Assembly: GCF_000222305.1 (NCBI RefSeq)
Contig: NC_015921.1
Span: 496,001-560,000 of the forward strand
Reading direction: 5' to 3'
DNA from: Borreliella bissettiae DN127
GTDB taxonomy: Bacteria > Spirochaetota > Spirochaetia > Borreliales > Borreliaceae
Length of the DNA: 64,000 nucleotides
A program made the position numbers and the translations under genes. Below the pieces are notes generated by a model, which saw nothing but the letters and a program-made list of their open reading frames with translations, made no database searches and was not told where the DNA came from. Of this stretch, positions 36,737 to 45,408 are shown one piece after another; the stretch's first letter is position 1; each line of letters starts with the position of its first letter.

Positions 36737-37159
36737 TTATTTATGTTTTGCGGTTTTGTTGTTATTAGATTCAATGTCGAGTGTTTTGATTAGCTTGTTC
36801 AAGGTCCAGCTTGAAAATTTTATGTAAAGCATTTTAATTGGATTTTTTGTATTTTTTTTTAGCACTTTTAACGATTCTATATTCATTAAAGCTATTATTT
36901 CTTTTAGCGTTTTTGGTAAATTATTGAAAATTTTGGAACCTACTTTATGTCCTTCTAGAATAAAATTTTGAAGAGTTATTTGATCTTTTTTTTGTAGGCG
37001 TCTCATATATAGCTTCAAAATACGCTCTTGAGATTTCATAATTTCTGAATTAATTTGTTCTTGTTTTTTAGTAATTTTTTTCTTGTTTTCAATAATAGGT
37101 TTTTTAGGTAAAGACTTGTAAGGGTTTGTTCCTGGAATATAATTTTTAGGAATTTTCAT
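36737..37159 (-). CDS. Small basic hypothetical protein
   Basis: 140 residues, Lys-rich, with no signal peptide or membrane helix. I do not recognise a family. The N-terminal third (IPGTNPYKSLPKKP and a KKITKKQEQ stretch) looks disordered, and the rest is predicted helical (LKEIIALMNIESLKVL). AGGAG at 37168-37172, 8 bases from the ATG, and an upstream promoter (37193-37221) support it as a real gene. It is transcribed alone, divergent from the next gene. Confidence 0.75.
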   Translation of the reverse strand: MKIPKNYIPGTNPYKSLPKKPIIENKKKITKKQEQINSEIMKSQERILKLYMRRLQKKDQITLQNFILEGHKVGSKIFNNLPKTLKEIIALMNIESLKVLKKNTKNPIKMLYIKFSSWTLNKLIKTLDIESNNNKTAKHK

Positions 37160-37192
37160 ATATTTTACTCCTATTTAACTAGCTAACCTATA

Positions 37193-37221
37193 ATTTTATT
37201 ATTTTTTTTGTTTTTATGCAA
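37193..37221 (-). promoter_or_regulatory. Predicted promoter of the small basic protein
   Basis: On the minus strand TTGCAT (37216-37221) and TAAAAT (37193-37198) are 17 bases apart. The start of transcription would fall near 37186, giving a leader of about 27 bases that includes the AGGAG site. Confidence 0.5.
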
Positions 37222-37227
37222 TCAATA

Positions 37228-37256
37228 TTGATATTTTGATTTTTTATGATTAGAAT
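37228..37256 (+). promoter_or_regulatory. Predicted promoter with leaderless geometry
   Basis: TTGATA (37228-37233), 17-base spacer, TAGAAT (37251-37256). The ATG at 37263 is exactly seven bases after the -10, the same spacing as at nadE. The bases before this ATG contain no Shine-Dalgarno sequence. Confidence 0.55.
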
Positions 37257-37262
37257 CATCAT

Positions 37263-39086
37263 ATGAAGGAGTTTTTAAGGGCAGGGGCTTTTAATTTATT
37301 GCTTGGTACTTTAATATTGTTTGTTGTTATTTTTTTACAATTTAGGAATTTAAACTTAAATATATCTTTTTTAAAAGATATAAAATTAGAAGTAAATAAT
37401 AAGGTTGAAAATAGTGAATATATTTTAAATGATATTGTTGTTAATGTTAGGGGATTTAGGATATTTTTGTCCAAGCTTAATCCACTTGTTGTTTTAGAAA
37501 CAGGTTTAAATCTTTTGCCCATCTCTTATAAGGTGCAAGACACGGGTATTTATGTTTATTTTGAGAATAATATCTTTCTCGGATTTTTGCTTGATTCAGA
37601 AAATAATTTTAGTATTGAATCAAATCTCTCTAAGAGCTTTCTGTTAAGCTATGAGGTTGAAGATCATTATGAAGTTTTATTAGACAAGTCTAATATTTCA
37701 ATAAGACAAGGGGATAATTTTGAATATAAAATCTTTTTAGGAGAAAATGTAAAAATAAGAGAAAAAGATATTTTGATTTCTCCTCAAGCGGCATTTAGGA
37801 TTGGCAATGCTATTTATATCGATTCATCAAATAAAAATATTCCAAATTCCACTTTAGAGAGCAATCGAAGCAATAAAATTAATGTATTAGATTATTCTAT
37901 TATGCATTCAAAAATTAAAGAGGTGGATAATAAAATTTTTAATGATGCTTTAAACAATTTTAGACAAAGTGCTTATGATTCTTGGAACAATCCTGTTAAT
38001 TTTAATGTTTCAAAGGGAGGATGGCTTAAATACGGTGAGTATAGCTTTGATGAAAATTTAATGGTTTGTTTTTTGGCAGAATCTTTAATCAGAGGGGATC
38101 ACGAGTCAATATTTGTAAAATTAGATTCTTTATTAGCTAAAAATGAACATAAGTTGACCTATTTAAGTTTAAATTATTTTGCTAATTCGAATCAATTCGA
38201 TAAATTTTTTTCTTATTTATCAAGAAATAAAACTTTTATTGACTCTCTTGAAGAAGACAGACTTATGGTTTATTTAAAGGAGGATCCTCGTCTTTTGGAA
38301 AAAATTTTTTTATCAGAAAACGGTTCCAAATTAAATCGTGCTTTAAATCTTCTCAAAGATCCTAAAAAAATATTAAGTTCTAATTTTAATTTTAGCCAAG
38401 CCTACAACATTCTCTCTAATTATCTTACTTTTCTTAAGATTAGAGGTGACGATTCGTTTTATTTAAATTTTAAAAAGGAGCTTTATAAATTTGTATTTAC
38501 TTTATTTGGTGTTACAGATGAAGGAAAGGTATATATATTGAATAATATTAATTCAGCTGATGTTGTTGAGTATGCATTAAAGATTTCTGGGGTTCTTAAA
38601 AGAATAGCATCTTATTTAAAAGATAATTTAATATTAAAGCTTTCATTTAATGCGATTTATTATTCTTTAATGAGTGATTATGCCAAAGGAATTCCTTATG
38701 AAAACTGTTATTCTGATATTATTGATGATAATCAATATATGCCCCAATTTATCTTTATTTTTGATCATGGATTTATCAGGTGGATATATGTTGCTTCTAG
38801 GATTTTAAATAGTGAAATTACTGATGCCAAGGTTGCAATTGATTTTGATCAAGAGCTTAATTATTCAAGTTATATATTTTTTGGAAATATTTTAAATCCA
38901 ACTTTGGTTAGATTTAGAGAAATTGATTGGTTTACAGATTATAAGTTTTACGTATATTCTGATGGTTGGAAGTATTATCCTTTGAGCAAAATTTTGGTTA
39001 TTAAAGCAACACCTAAGAAAAAGAAGACTTTTAGTCTTTTATTAAGATTTGACAAAATTGCAAAAAAAATAAATATTTATGAATAA
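37263..39086 (+). CDS. Membrane-anchored hypothetical protein
   Basis: 607 residues with one N-terminal membrane helix (about 8-25) and the remainder presumably outside the inner membrane. I do not recognise a family. The region about 30-200 is rich in beta-like alternation (LEVNNKVENSEYILNDIVVN, YVYFENNIFLGFLLDSENN), and about 270-500 is helical with many Leu/Asn/Ser. It overlaps the coaX start by 8 bases, so both are co-transcribed. No Shine-Dalgarno; predicted leaderless. Confidence 0.8.
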   Translation: MKEFLRAGAFNLLLGTLILFVVIFLQFRNLNLNISFLKDIKLEVNNKVENSEYILNDIVVNVRGFRIFLSKLNPLVVLETGLNLLPISYKVQDTGIYVYFENNIFLGFLLDSENNFSIESNLSKSFLLSYEVEDHYEVLLDKSNISIRQGDNFEYKIFLGENVKIREKDILISPQAAFRIGNAIYIDSSNKNIPNSTLESNRSNKINVLDYSIMHSKIKEVDNKIFNDALNNFRQSAYDSWNNPVNFNVSKGGWLKYGEYSFDENLMVCFLAESLIRGDHESIFVKLDSLLAKNEHKLTYLSLNYFANSNQFDKFFSYLSRNKTFIDSLEEDRLMVYLKEDPRLLEKIFLSENGSKLNRALNLLKDPKKILSSNFNFSQAYNILSNYLTFLKIRGDDSFYLNFKKELYKFVFTLFGVTDEGKVYILNNINSADVVEYALKISGVLKRIASYLKDNLILKLSFNAIYYSLMSDYAKGIPYENCYSDIIDDNQYMPQFIFIFDHGFIRWIYVASRILNSEITDAKVAIDFDQELNYSSYIFFGNILNPTLVRFREIDWFTDYKFYVYSDGWKYYPLSKILVIKATPKKKKTFSLLLRFDKIAKKINIYE

Positions 39087-39867
39087 GCCTTTATTATCAG
39101 AATTGATAATTGATATTGGGAATACTAGCATTGCTTTTGCCTTATTTAAAGATAATCAAGTTAATTTATTTATTAAAATGAAAACAAATCTTATGTTAAG
39201 GTATGATGAGGCTTATAGCTTTTTTGAAGAAAATTTTGATTTTAATGTAAATCAAGTTTTTATAAGCAGTGTTGTTCCTATTCTTAATGGAATATTTGAA
39301 AACGTCATTTTTTCTTTTTTTAAGATAAAGCCCTTGTTTATTAGTTTTGATTTAAATTATGATTTGACATTTAATCCTTATAAAAGCGATAAATTTTTGC
39401 TAGGTTCAGATGTTTTTGCCAATCTTATTGCAGCCATTGAAAATTATTCATTTGAAAATGTTTTGGTAGCAGATCTTGGAACAGCTTGTACCATTTTTGC
39501 TGTTAGTAGACAAGATGGAATACTTGGTGGTCTTATAAATTCTGGTCCTTTGATAAATTTAAATTCTTTAGTAGACAATGCCTATCTTCTCAAGAAATTT
39601 CCCATTAGCACCCCAAATAATCTTTTAGAGAGAGCTACATCTGGGAGTGTAAACAGTGGTTTGTTTTATCAATATAAGTATTTAATAGAAGGTGTTTATC
39701 GTGATGTTAAAAAGATGTATAAAAAAGAATTTAATTTAATAATTACCGGGGGTAATGCTAACCTAATTTTGCCATTAATTAATATAAATTTTATTTTTAA
39801 TATTTATTTAACTGTAGAAGGCGTTAGAATTTTAGGAAATTCTATTGACTTTAAGTTTGTTAATTGA
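39079..39867 (+). CDS. coaX: Type III pantothenate kinase
   Basis: Phosphorylates pantothenate, the first step of coenzyme A synthesis. As in other CoaX proteins it has an ASKHA fold: phosphate-1 motif IIDIGNTSIAFAL with Asp12, a central VADLGTACTIFAV motif, GSVNSGLFYQY and ITGGNANLI. The 262-residue length is standard. CoaE, the last enzyme of the pathway, is also in this window (58940-59557). Confidence 0.93.
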   Translation: MNKPLLSELIIDIGNTSIAFALFKDNQVNLFIKMKTNLMLRYDEAYSFFEENFDFNVNQVFISSVVPILNGIFENVIFSFFKIKPLFISFDLNYDLTFNPYKSDKFLLGSDVFANLIAAIENYSFENVLVADLGTACTIFAVSRQDGILGGLINSGPLINLNSLVDNAYLLKKFPISTPNNLLERATSGSVNSGLFYQYKYLIEGVYRDVKKMYKKEFNLIITGGNANLILPLININFIFNIYLTVEGVRILGNSIDFKFVN

Positions 39868-39886
39868 ATTATTTGTTTTTAAAGTT

Positions 39887-40834
39887 TTAAATTTTTTTGT
39901 TAAATAAATTTGGGAAGTTTTTTGTTTGGTGATTAAAATTATCTAGAATTGATGTAATCTCTTCATATACTTTATCATTAATTTCTGCTTTAAATGAATT
40001 TAAGTTTGACTCTACATGATTTTCCTTGCTGAAACCTACTATAAATCCACTTAATTTTGTTTTTTTAAGCCATGAATATGTTAATTCTAAAATTGTTAAG
40101 TTATTTATCTTTGCTATCTCTTCAAGTTTATTTATGGTTTTTAAAGTAAAGGGCCAAATTTCTTTTTTGAAAAGTATAAGTTTTTCTGTTCTAATATCAT
40201 TAAATTTGTTTTTGTCTTTTATATTAGCTTTAGATAAAAGTCCTTGAGCAATTGTTGAATATGATATGGTTGCAATATTGTTGTTTTCACAGTAAGGAAT
40301 TACATCTTTTTCTTTATTTCTAAATAGGGGGTTGTATCCTATTTGGTTTACGTCAATTTTGCAAACTTTTTTTATGCTTTCCATGTGTGATATTTCAAAA
40401 TTACTTACACCCACATATTTTATTTTTTCTTTTGCTCTCATTTCTTCAAGAAATGATGCGATTGGTCTTAGGTCAAAATCGGTTTTAGGCCAGTGTATAT
40501 AGTAAATATCTATATAATCAGTTTTTAAATTTTCAAGACTTTCATTAAAGTTCTTTATATATTCTGAAATTTCCATTGGATAGCATTTACTTGCAATTAA
40601 AATATTTTCTCTTATTGTTGGATCTTTTTCTATTATTTCACCAATTATTTTTTCTGAAATTCCATTTCCATAAGCTCTTGCGGTATCAATATTTCTGAGT
40701 CCGTGTTTATATGCTTTTTTTAATATATTTTTAGCGGTTTCTTTTTCGACTTGTTTAAAATATCCTCCTCCAAATTGCCAAGACCCTAAAATTAGTTTAC
40801 TATAAGTATTTATCTTTTCCTTAAGATTATTCAC
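39887..40834 (-). CDS. Aldo/keto reductase
   Basis: NAD(P)H-dependent oxidoreductase of the AKR superfamily. Catalytic Asp and Tyr are in NIDTARAYGNGISE, then IASKCYPM (Lys), and YYIHWPKTD (His). The 315-residue TIM-barrel length is standard. The start is GTG at 40834, preceded by an AAGGGGAA-type site. Substrate unknown. Converges on coaX with a 19-base gap. Confidence 0.88.
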   Translation of the reverse strand: MNNLKEKINTYSKLILGSWQFGGGYFKQVEKETAKNILKKAYKHGLRNIDTARAYGNGISEKIIGEIIEKDPTIRENILIASKCYPMEISEYIKNFNESLENLKTDYIDIYYIHWPKTDFDLRPIASFLEEMRAKEKIKYVGVSNFEISHMESIKKVCKIDVNQIGYNPLFRNKEKDVIPYCENNNIATISYSTIAQGLLSKANIKDKNKFNDIRTEKLILFKKEIWPFTLKTINKLEEIAKINNLTILELTYSWLKKTKLSGFIVGFSKENHVESNLNSFKAEINDKVYEEITSILDNFNHQTKNFPNLFNKKI

Positions 40835-40917
40835 AGATTCCCCTTTTTATTTTATGATAAATTGATATTTTTATTTTAATGATTTAAGTATGTCTTATTT
40901 TAAATGTTTTATAAATA

Positions 40918-40953
40918 AAATTTTATAGTTTGTTAAAATTTTATAGTTTGTTA
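40918..40953. repeat. Tandem 18-base direct repeat at a gene end
   Basis: Two identical copies of AAATTTTATAGTTTGTTA lie head to tail at 40918-40935 and 40936-40953. The second copy covers the last codons and stop of the minus-strand gene ending at 40941, so the first is a duplicate of that gene's terminus in the intergenic gap. Confidence 0.85.
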
Positions 40954-41750
40954 ATATTTTTTAGTAATTTTTCTTTATTAAAATCTCTATTTATTCCAAA
41001 TCTGGTTAAAGAGAAGTCGTATTTTACAGGATCTTCTTTATTTTCTTTTGAAAAATAACTTGTAATTTTTATTGCTTTTTTAAGATTTACGTTTTTTATT
41101 TCTTTGATTTTAAATAGTTTTGAGGCAATATTTGTCATATGAGTGTCCATTGGTACTATAAGATCATTAGGATTGAATTTATTCCAAATGCCCAAATCGA
41201 CGTCATCTTTACGTATCATCCATCTTAAGAATAAAAAAAGTCTTTTACAAGAACTTCCCTTTGAAGGCTTTGGAAGCAGCATTCCGAATTCTCTTCCATT
41301 TATTTTTTCCATATGCTTTATTAATTCATCTATGCTGAGTATAAAATTTTGGTTTTTATAATAAATACTGTAAAGGAGATTTTCAACTGTGTGGTGCTGC
41401 TCTTTTATTATCTTAAGGGTGCACAGCAGCTTTACAATGTCTTCTCCTTTGAAAAATCTATAAACAAATCCTTTAAATATTTCTTTTAAGTCTTTTTCAT
41501 TTGCCAACTTAAGGGTATCAGAAGGTGATTTGCCAAGTGGTTTGAGTATTGTCTCGATTGCTTCTAAAATTTTTTCTACTCTTCCAAGTGACAATGAGGA
41601 GCTAATTAGGCCTACAAGTTCAATGTCTTCTTTTTCTTTATACCTATATAAAAATTCTAAAGGATCAGGATGTATAAATTTTTTTTTATTATATTTTGAA
41701 TATATTCTTTCTAGAAAATCATATAATGAGCTTTTAGCTTTTATTTGCAT
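40941..41750 (-). CDS. TIGR02757-family protein (DUF2400-like)
   Basis: 269-residue protein resembling the TIGR02757/DUF2400 family, found in spirochetes and Bacteroidetes and of unknown function. Family traits visible are HPDPLEFLYRYKEKEDIELV near the start, GFVYRFFKGEDIV, FLFLRWMIRKDDVDLGIWN, and PMDTHMTNIA. The last two recall the helix-hairpin-helix DNA glycosylase layout, so nucleic-acid binding is conceivable but unproven. Overlaps the glucosaminidase gene by 17 bases, thus same operon. Confidence 0.75.
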   Translation of the reverse strand: MQIKAKSSLYDFLERIYSKYNKKKFIHPDPLEFLYRYKEKEDIELVGLISSSLSLGRVEKILEAIETILKPLGKSPSDTLKLANEKDLKEIFKGFVYRFFKGEDIVKLLCTLKIIKEQHHTVENLLYSIYYKNQNFILSIDELIKHMEKINGREFGMLLPKPSKGSSCKRLFLFLRWMIRKDDVDLGIWNKFNPNDLIVPMDTHMTNIASKLFKIKEIKNVNLKKAIKITSYFSKENKEDPVKYDFSLTRFGINRDFNKEKLLKNINKL

Positions 41751-42348
41751 TATTATATTCTAATAGTTCTAATAATATTTTTTTAAGTTTTTTATCGTAA
41801 AATTGGTCTTTTGCCCATTTTCCAGTCAAATCATATATTGTTGGAGCAGATCCTCTTTTAACAAGGTAAAATCTAGGATCAACCATATTTGACTTGATAT
41901 TTTGTTTTGATGCATAAGCTTTTAAATGTTGAATATGAGCTTTAATTCCTTCTGTAATATTGGAAAAGGAATTTCCTTTTGTAAGATTATTAGTAGCGCC
42001 TATTCCTGAAAAATTGTGTTGCTCTTTTGAAACTATTCCATTAAATTTTAGAGCTCCTGTTTCTAGTAGCATTTGAGCATATGCAATATCATAATTAACC
42101 CCTTCAATCAAAGATTCGTCTATATAGGTTTTAGCAACAGTATTTACATAGTTTTTGTCAAGGTCTGGATTCATTTCTAGAGTATATTTTACAAGATCTT
42201 CCAGTTGAGTTTTTCCTCTACTTATTAAAAAGGGAATATATTTTTCTGTTTGTATTTCAGTACTTATTTCGATTACTTCTTCATTACTATGAGCTTTATT
42301 TGCTAAAAAGATGCTGAGCATTGCAAATAGCAAGAATTTTTTTATCAT
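41734..42348 (-). CDS. Exported glucosaminidase-domain protein
   Basis: Probable peptidoglycan hydrolase. A Sec signal peptide covers residues 1-21 (FLLFAMLSIFLANKAHS). The mature part has the glucosaminidase (Bax/FlgJ-like) motif YAQMLLETGALKF with candidate catalytic Glu96, followed by HNFSGIGATNN and a C-terminal YDLTGKWAKDQFY segment. 204 residues. It likely cleaves glycan strands in the periplasm during growth or flagellar insertion. It is co-transcribed with the membrane protein upstream (2-base gap). Confidence 0.8.
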   Translation of the reverse strand: MIKKFLLFAMLSIFLANKAHSNEEVIEISTEIQTEKYIPFLISRGKTQLEDLVKYTLEMNPDLDKNYVNTVAKTYIDESLIEGVNYDIAYAQMLLETGALKFNGIVSKEQHNFSGIGATNNLTKGNSFSNITEGIKAHIQHLKAYASKQNIKSNMVDPRFYLVKRGSAPTIYDLTGKWAKDQFYDKKLKKILLELLEYNNANKS

Positions 42349-42350
42349 TA

Positions 42351-43652
42351 TTATTTTTCCTCTTCAATAAATTTATTAATTTCATTAACAATAGAATTAA
42401 ATCTTGATAACATTGATTTTTTGTTTTTTAAAAAATTAAAACTTTTTAAATAGTTTCTGCTAAAAATAAGATCAGAAATTTCTGCAATATTGCTTATGTC
42501 TGTTAGCTTTATAGAGTTTGTATTAGCAATTTTTGTGCGGAGGTTCTTTTCATTTTCTTTTTCTTTTAAAATTAGTTGTAAGTTTTTTAAATTTCTTATT
42601 GTTTGCGGTTTTCCTCCTATATTGATATACCTTGTCATGTTTGTGTTTTTTGCAAGGATAAAATTAGCAATATTTGCTTGATTTCCTAGTGTAATTAACG
42701 TTAGTTTATTAAGGTTGATTTTTGAATTTAAAAATTTTAAATTTTGACTTGATTTTACTAGTTCAATAATGTTTTGAATATCATTCTCAGTAGATGCAAT
42801 ATCAGCTTTTTCATTAAGGATATTGGCAGGTTCAATTAAATAACTAATGCTTTTATTGATTACATAGCTAAATATACTTTTATGGCTATTTTTAATAAAA
42901 TCGTAGCTTTTCATATGTTTATATTTTGGTGAATATAAATAAACAATTTTTCCTTTCTTAACAAGCCCACTAACCAGGGATTTAAACATTGAATCGTGAG
43001 AATAATAAGGAAGTATAAGCAAAACAGAATCATATAGTTTTTGGTTATTACTAATAAATGCTTGTTTATATATGTTGTTCTGTTTTGGTAAATAATTCAT
43101 TTCATTTATGAAAAAAGGATTAAATTCGTACAAAAGAAATGGATTTTGCTTTTTAAGACCCAATGTTGAGCTTACAGGGTACCAAATCGATAAGTTTAAA
43201 TTATTTTTGTGATCTTTAATTCTTGAAAATCCGATTTGATAGCTATTGTTTTCATCTTTGGGATAATTTATAAAAAGTGCTAAGTATGAAAAAATAGTTG
43301 CAATAATAACAGTTAAAATAGCAGGTATTACAAGTATTGTTTTTAGCAAAATTGAAAGAAAAATTCCTTTTGATTGTTTTATAGACTTGTTACCTCTATT
43401 TCTTCTTCTGCTATTTACTATTGTTTGTATGTTTTTAAAGAAGATGATTAGCATAAAAATTAAGAATATACTGCCAATATATAACATTAACGGTCTGATT
43501 TCTGTAAAGTATAAAGTTATTACAAAAAATGTGCCTGGGAATATTATGAAGTAGTCTTCATAAGTAAATTCTTTTTTTAAATTAAATAAATTTACTATTA
43601 AAAACATGCTAAAACTGGTTAAGAAAATGAGTTCATAAATTTGCGTATCCAT
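42351..43652 (-). CDS. Membrane protein with hydrolase-like domain lacking its nucleophile
   Basis: 433 residues. The N-terminal ~130 residues hold about four to five membrane helices; a basic loop (RRRNRGNK, about 82-90) lies between. The C-terminal ~300 residues look like an alpha/beta hydrolase of the platelet-activating-factor acetylhydrolase kind: LSIWYPVSS (157-160 WYPV), a strand LLILPYYSHDS, and a nucleophile-elbow position that reads TLGNQAN (321-327) instead of G-x-S-x-G. If the alignment holds it is a non-catalytic relative. First gene of the minus-strand trio. Confidence 0.65.
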   Translation of the reverse strand: MDTQIYELIFLTSFSMFLIVNLFNLKKEFTYEDYFIIFPGTFFVITLYFTEIRPLMLYIGSIFLIFMLIIFFKNIQTIVNSRRRNRGNKSIKQSKGIFLSILLKTILVIPAILTVIIATIFSYLALFINYPKDENNSYQIGFSRIKDHKNNLNLSIWYPVSSTLGLKKQNPFLLYEFNPFFINEMNYLPKQNNIYKQAFISNNQKLYDSVLLILPYYSHDSMFKSLVSGLVKKGKIVYLYSPKYKHMKSYDFIKNSHKSIFSYVINKSISYLIEPANILNEKADIASTENDIQNIIELVKSSQNLKFLNSKINLNKLTLITLGNQANIANFILAKNTNMTRYINIGGKPQTIRNLKNLQLILKEKENEKNLRTKIANTNSIKLTDISNIAEISDLIFSRNYLKSFNFLKNKKSMLSRFNSIVNEINKFIEEEK

Positions 43653-43784
43653 AAAAATAATTTTTCCTTAAATAATTATAAGCATAAAAGCAATTTTTCC
43701 AAAATAGTTTACAGAATTGATTATTACATAGTGTTAATCTAATTTTGGATTTAAGAAGGGGTATTTAATTAATAGAGTTTATTT

Positions 43785-43813
43785 TTGTTTAATATAAAAT
43801 GTTGTGTTAAAAT
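43785..43813 (+). promoter_or_regulatory. Predicted promoter for the 43847 operon
   Basis: TTGTTT (43785-43790), 17-base spacer, TAAAAT (43808-43813). A leader of about 25 bases would contain the GAAAGG ribosome-binding site before the ATG at 43847. Confidence 0.55.
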
Positions 43814-43846
43814 AGATTATGTTTTACAGGCGAAAGGTAGTAACAT

Positions 43847-44605
43847 ATGGTTGGAACCTTTTTGGGAACTGGTGCTTCAAGTGGCGTTCCTATGTTAAAT
43901 TGTAACTGTAGAGTCTGTACTTCGAGTTTTAGTAAAAATAAAAGATTGAGAAGTTCTTTTTTTCTTGAGGCTTCTGGCATTAAATTGTTGATTGATACGG
44001 GCCCTGATATTAGACAACAACTTTTAAGAGAGAATATAGATAAGCTTGATTTAGTGCTTTACACCCACGAACATTATGATCATGTTATGGGTTTTGATGA
44101 TATTAAGTTTTATACACGAACTGCTCCTTTAAACATTTATGCCAGAGATACTGCCATGATTCACATAATGAATGCTTTTCCACATAATTTTACATCCAAG
44201 CCTTCTTTAAGCGGGAAAGCTGACATTATTCCTAATGTGGTTAAGGATTTTAAGTCTATTGTTTTTAAAGGTCTAAAGATAGTTCCAATTCCTTTGATTC
44301 ATGGAGAGATAGTTAGTTTGGGTTATAGGATAGACAATTTGGCGTATCTTACTGATGTTAAATTTATTCCTGAAGCGTCCTATGATTATTTAAAAAATTT
44401 AGATCTACTTATAATAGATGCTATGAGGATTAAGCCTCATCCGGCTCATTTAAATTTTTCAGAGGCCATTCGTGAGATTAAGAAAATCAATCCCAAAATT
44501 TCTTATTTTACGCATATTTCACACGATATAATGCATGAAGAATTTGATTATTTAGAAAAAGACAATATTTATTTAGCTTATGATGGATTAAAGATTTATA
44601 TTTGA
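43847..44605 (+). CDS. Metallo-beta-lactamase-fold phosphodiesterase (PhnP-like)
   Basis: 252-residue MBL-fold hydrolase with the dinuclear metal motif THEHYDH (His74, His76, Asp78, His79), the start FLGTGASSGVP, Cys19/Cys21/Cys24 (LNCNCRVC) as in PhnP's extra zinc site, LIDTGPD, and C-terminal HISHD. PhnP opens cyclic phosphodiesters, but no other C-P lyase gene is nearby, so the true substrate is probably another cyclic phosphodiester or nucleotide. First gene of a four-gene run with exonuclease III. Confidence 0.85.
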   Translation: MVGTFLGTGASSGVPMLNCNCRVCTSSFSKNKRLRSSFFLEASGIKLLIDTGPDIRQQLLRENIDKLDLVLYTHEHYDHVMGFDDIKFYTRTAPLNIYARDTAMIHIMNAFPHNFTSKPSLSGKADIIPNVVKDFKSIVFKGLKIVPIPLIHGEIVSLGYRIDNLAYLTDVKFIPEASYDYLKNLDLLIIDAMRIKPHPAHLNFSEAIREIKKINPKISYFTHISHDIMHEEFDYLEKDNIYLAYDGLKIYI

Positions 44606-44625
44606 TTTAAATTTAAAGAGGATTT

Positions 44626-45393
44626 ATGAAATTAATTTCATGGAATGTAAATGGAATTAGAGCTGTTTTAAAGAAAGGTTTTCTTGAGTTTGTCAAGGAA
44701 TATGCTCCAGATATTTTGTGTGTTCAAGAAACTAAAGCCTTAAGAGAACAGTTGCCAAAGGATTTAATTCTTGAAAATTATTATTCTTATTTTTCAAAGT
44801 CAAAAATTAAAGGTTATAGTGGTGTTTGTATTTACTCTAAAGTTAAGCCTATTGCTGTAAATTTACTTGGAAAAGAAATTTTTGATAATGAAGGTAGGGG
44901 GCTTGTAGCATACTATGATGATTTTGTGTTAATTAATGGTTATTTCCCCAATTCTCAAGCTTTAAGAAGAAGACTTGTTTATAAACTTGATTTTTTATCT
45001 TATGTTGAAAATCTTATAGATTCTCTTGTGGGTGGTGGAAAAAATGTAGTAATTTGTGGTGATTTTAATATTGCTCACACTCAGATTGACCTTATAAGTC
45101 CTGATTCTAATAGAGACTCTCCCGGATATTATATTGAAGAAACTACTTGGCTAGATAGCTTTTTAAACAAAGGATATGTGGATACATTTAGGATATTTAA
45201 TAAGGAGCCCGGTTATTATACTTGGTGGAGCTATAGAACAAGAGCTAGGGAGAGAAATATGGGTTGGAGAATTGATTATTTTCTTGTTAATGAATTTTTT
45301 AGGAGAAATGTTAAAAAATCTCTAATTTTAGACGAAGTAATGGGAAGCGATCATTGTCCTGTTTTTTTAGAGTTGACTGATGTAGTTAGCTAA
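44626..45393 (+). CDS. xthA: Exodeoxyribonuclease III
   Basis: AP endonuclease and 3'-5' exonuclease for base-excision repair. EEP-fold motifs: ISWNVNGIRAVLKKG, CVQETKA (catalytic Glu), GDFNIAHTQIDL (Asp/Asn), WWSYRTRARERNMGWRIDYF, and GSDHCPV (Asp/His). 255 residues, normal. AGAGG before the ATG is the ribosome-binding site. Borrelia annotations also call this gene exoA. Confidence 0.95.
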   Translation: MKLISWNVNGIRAVLKKGFLEFVKEYAPDILCVQETKALREQLPKDLILENYYSYFSKSKIKGYSGVCIYSKVKPIAVNLLGKEIFDNEGRGLVAYYDDFVLINGYFPNSQALRRRLVYKLDFLSYVENLIDSLVGGGKNVVICGDFNIAHTQIDLISPDSNRDSPGYYIEETTWLDSFLNKGYVDTFRIFNKEPGYYTWWSYRTRARERNMGWRIDYFLVNEFFRRNVKKSLILDEVMGSDHCPVFLELTDVVS

Positions 45394-45408
45394 AGGGAGG
45401 AAGCTAGA

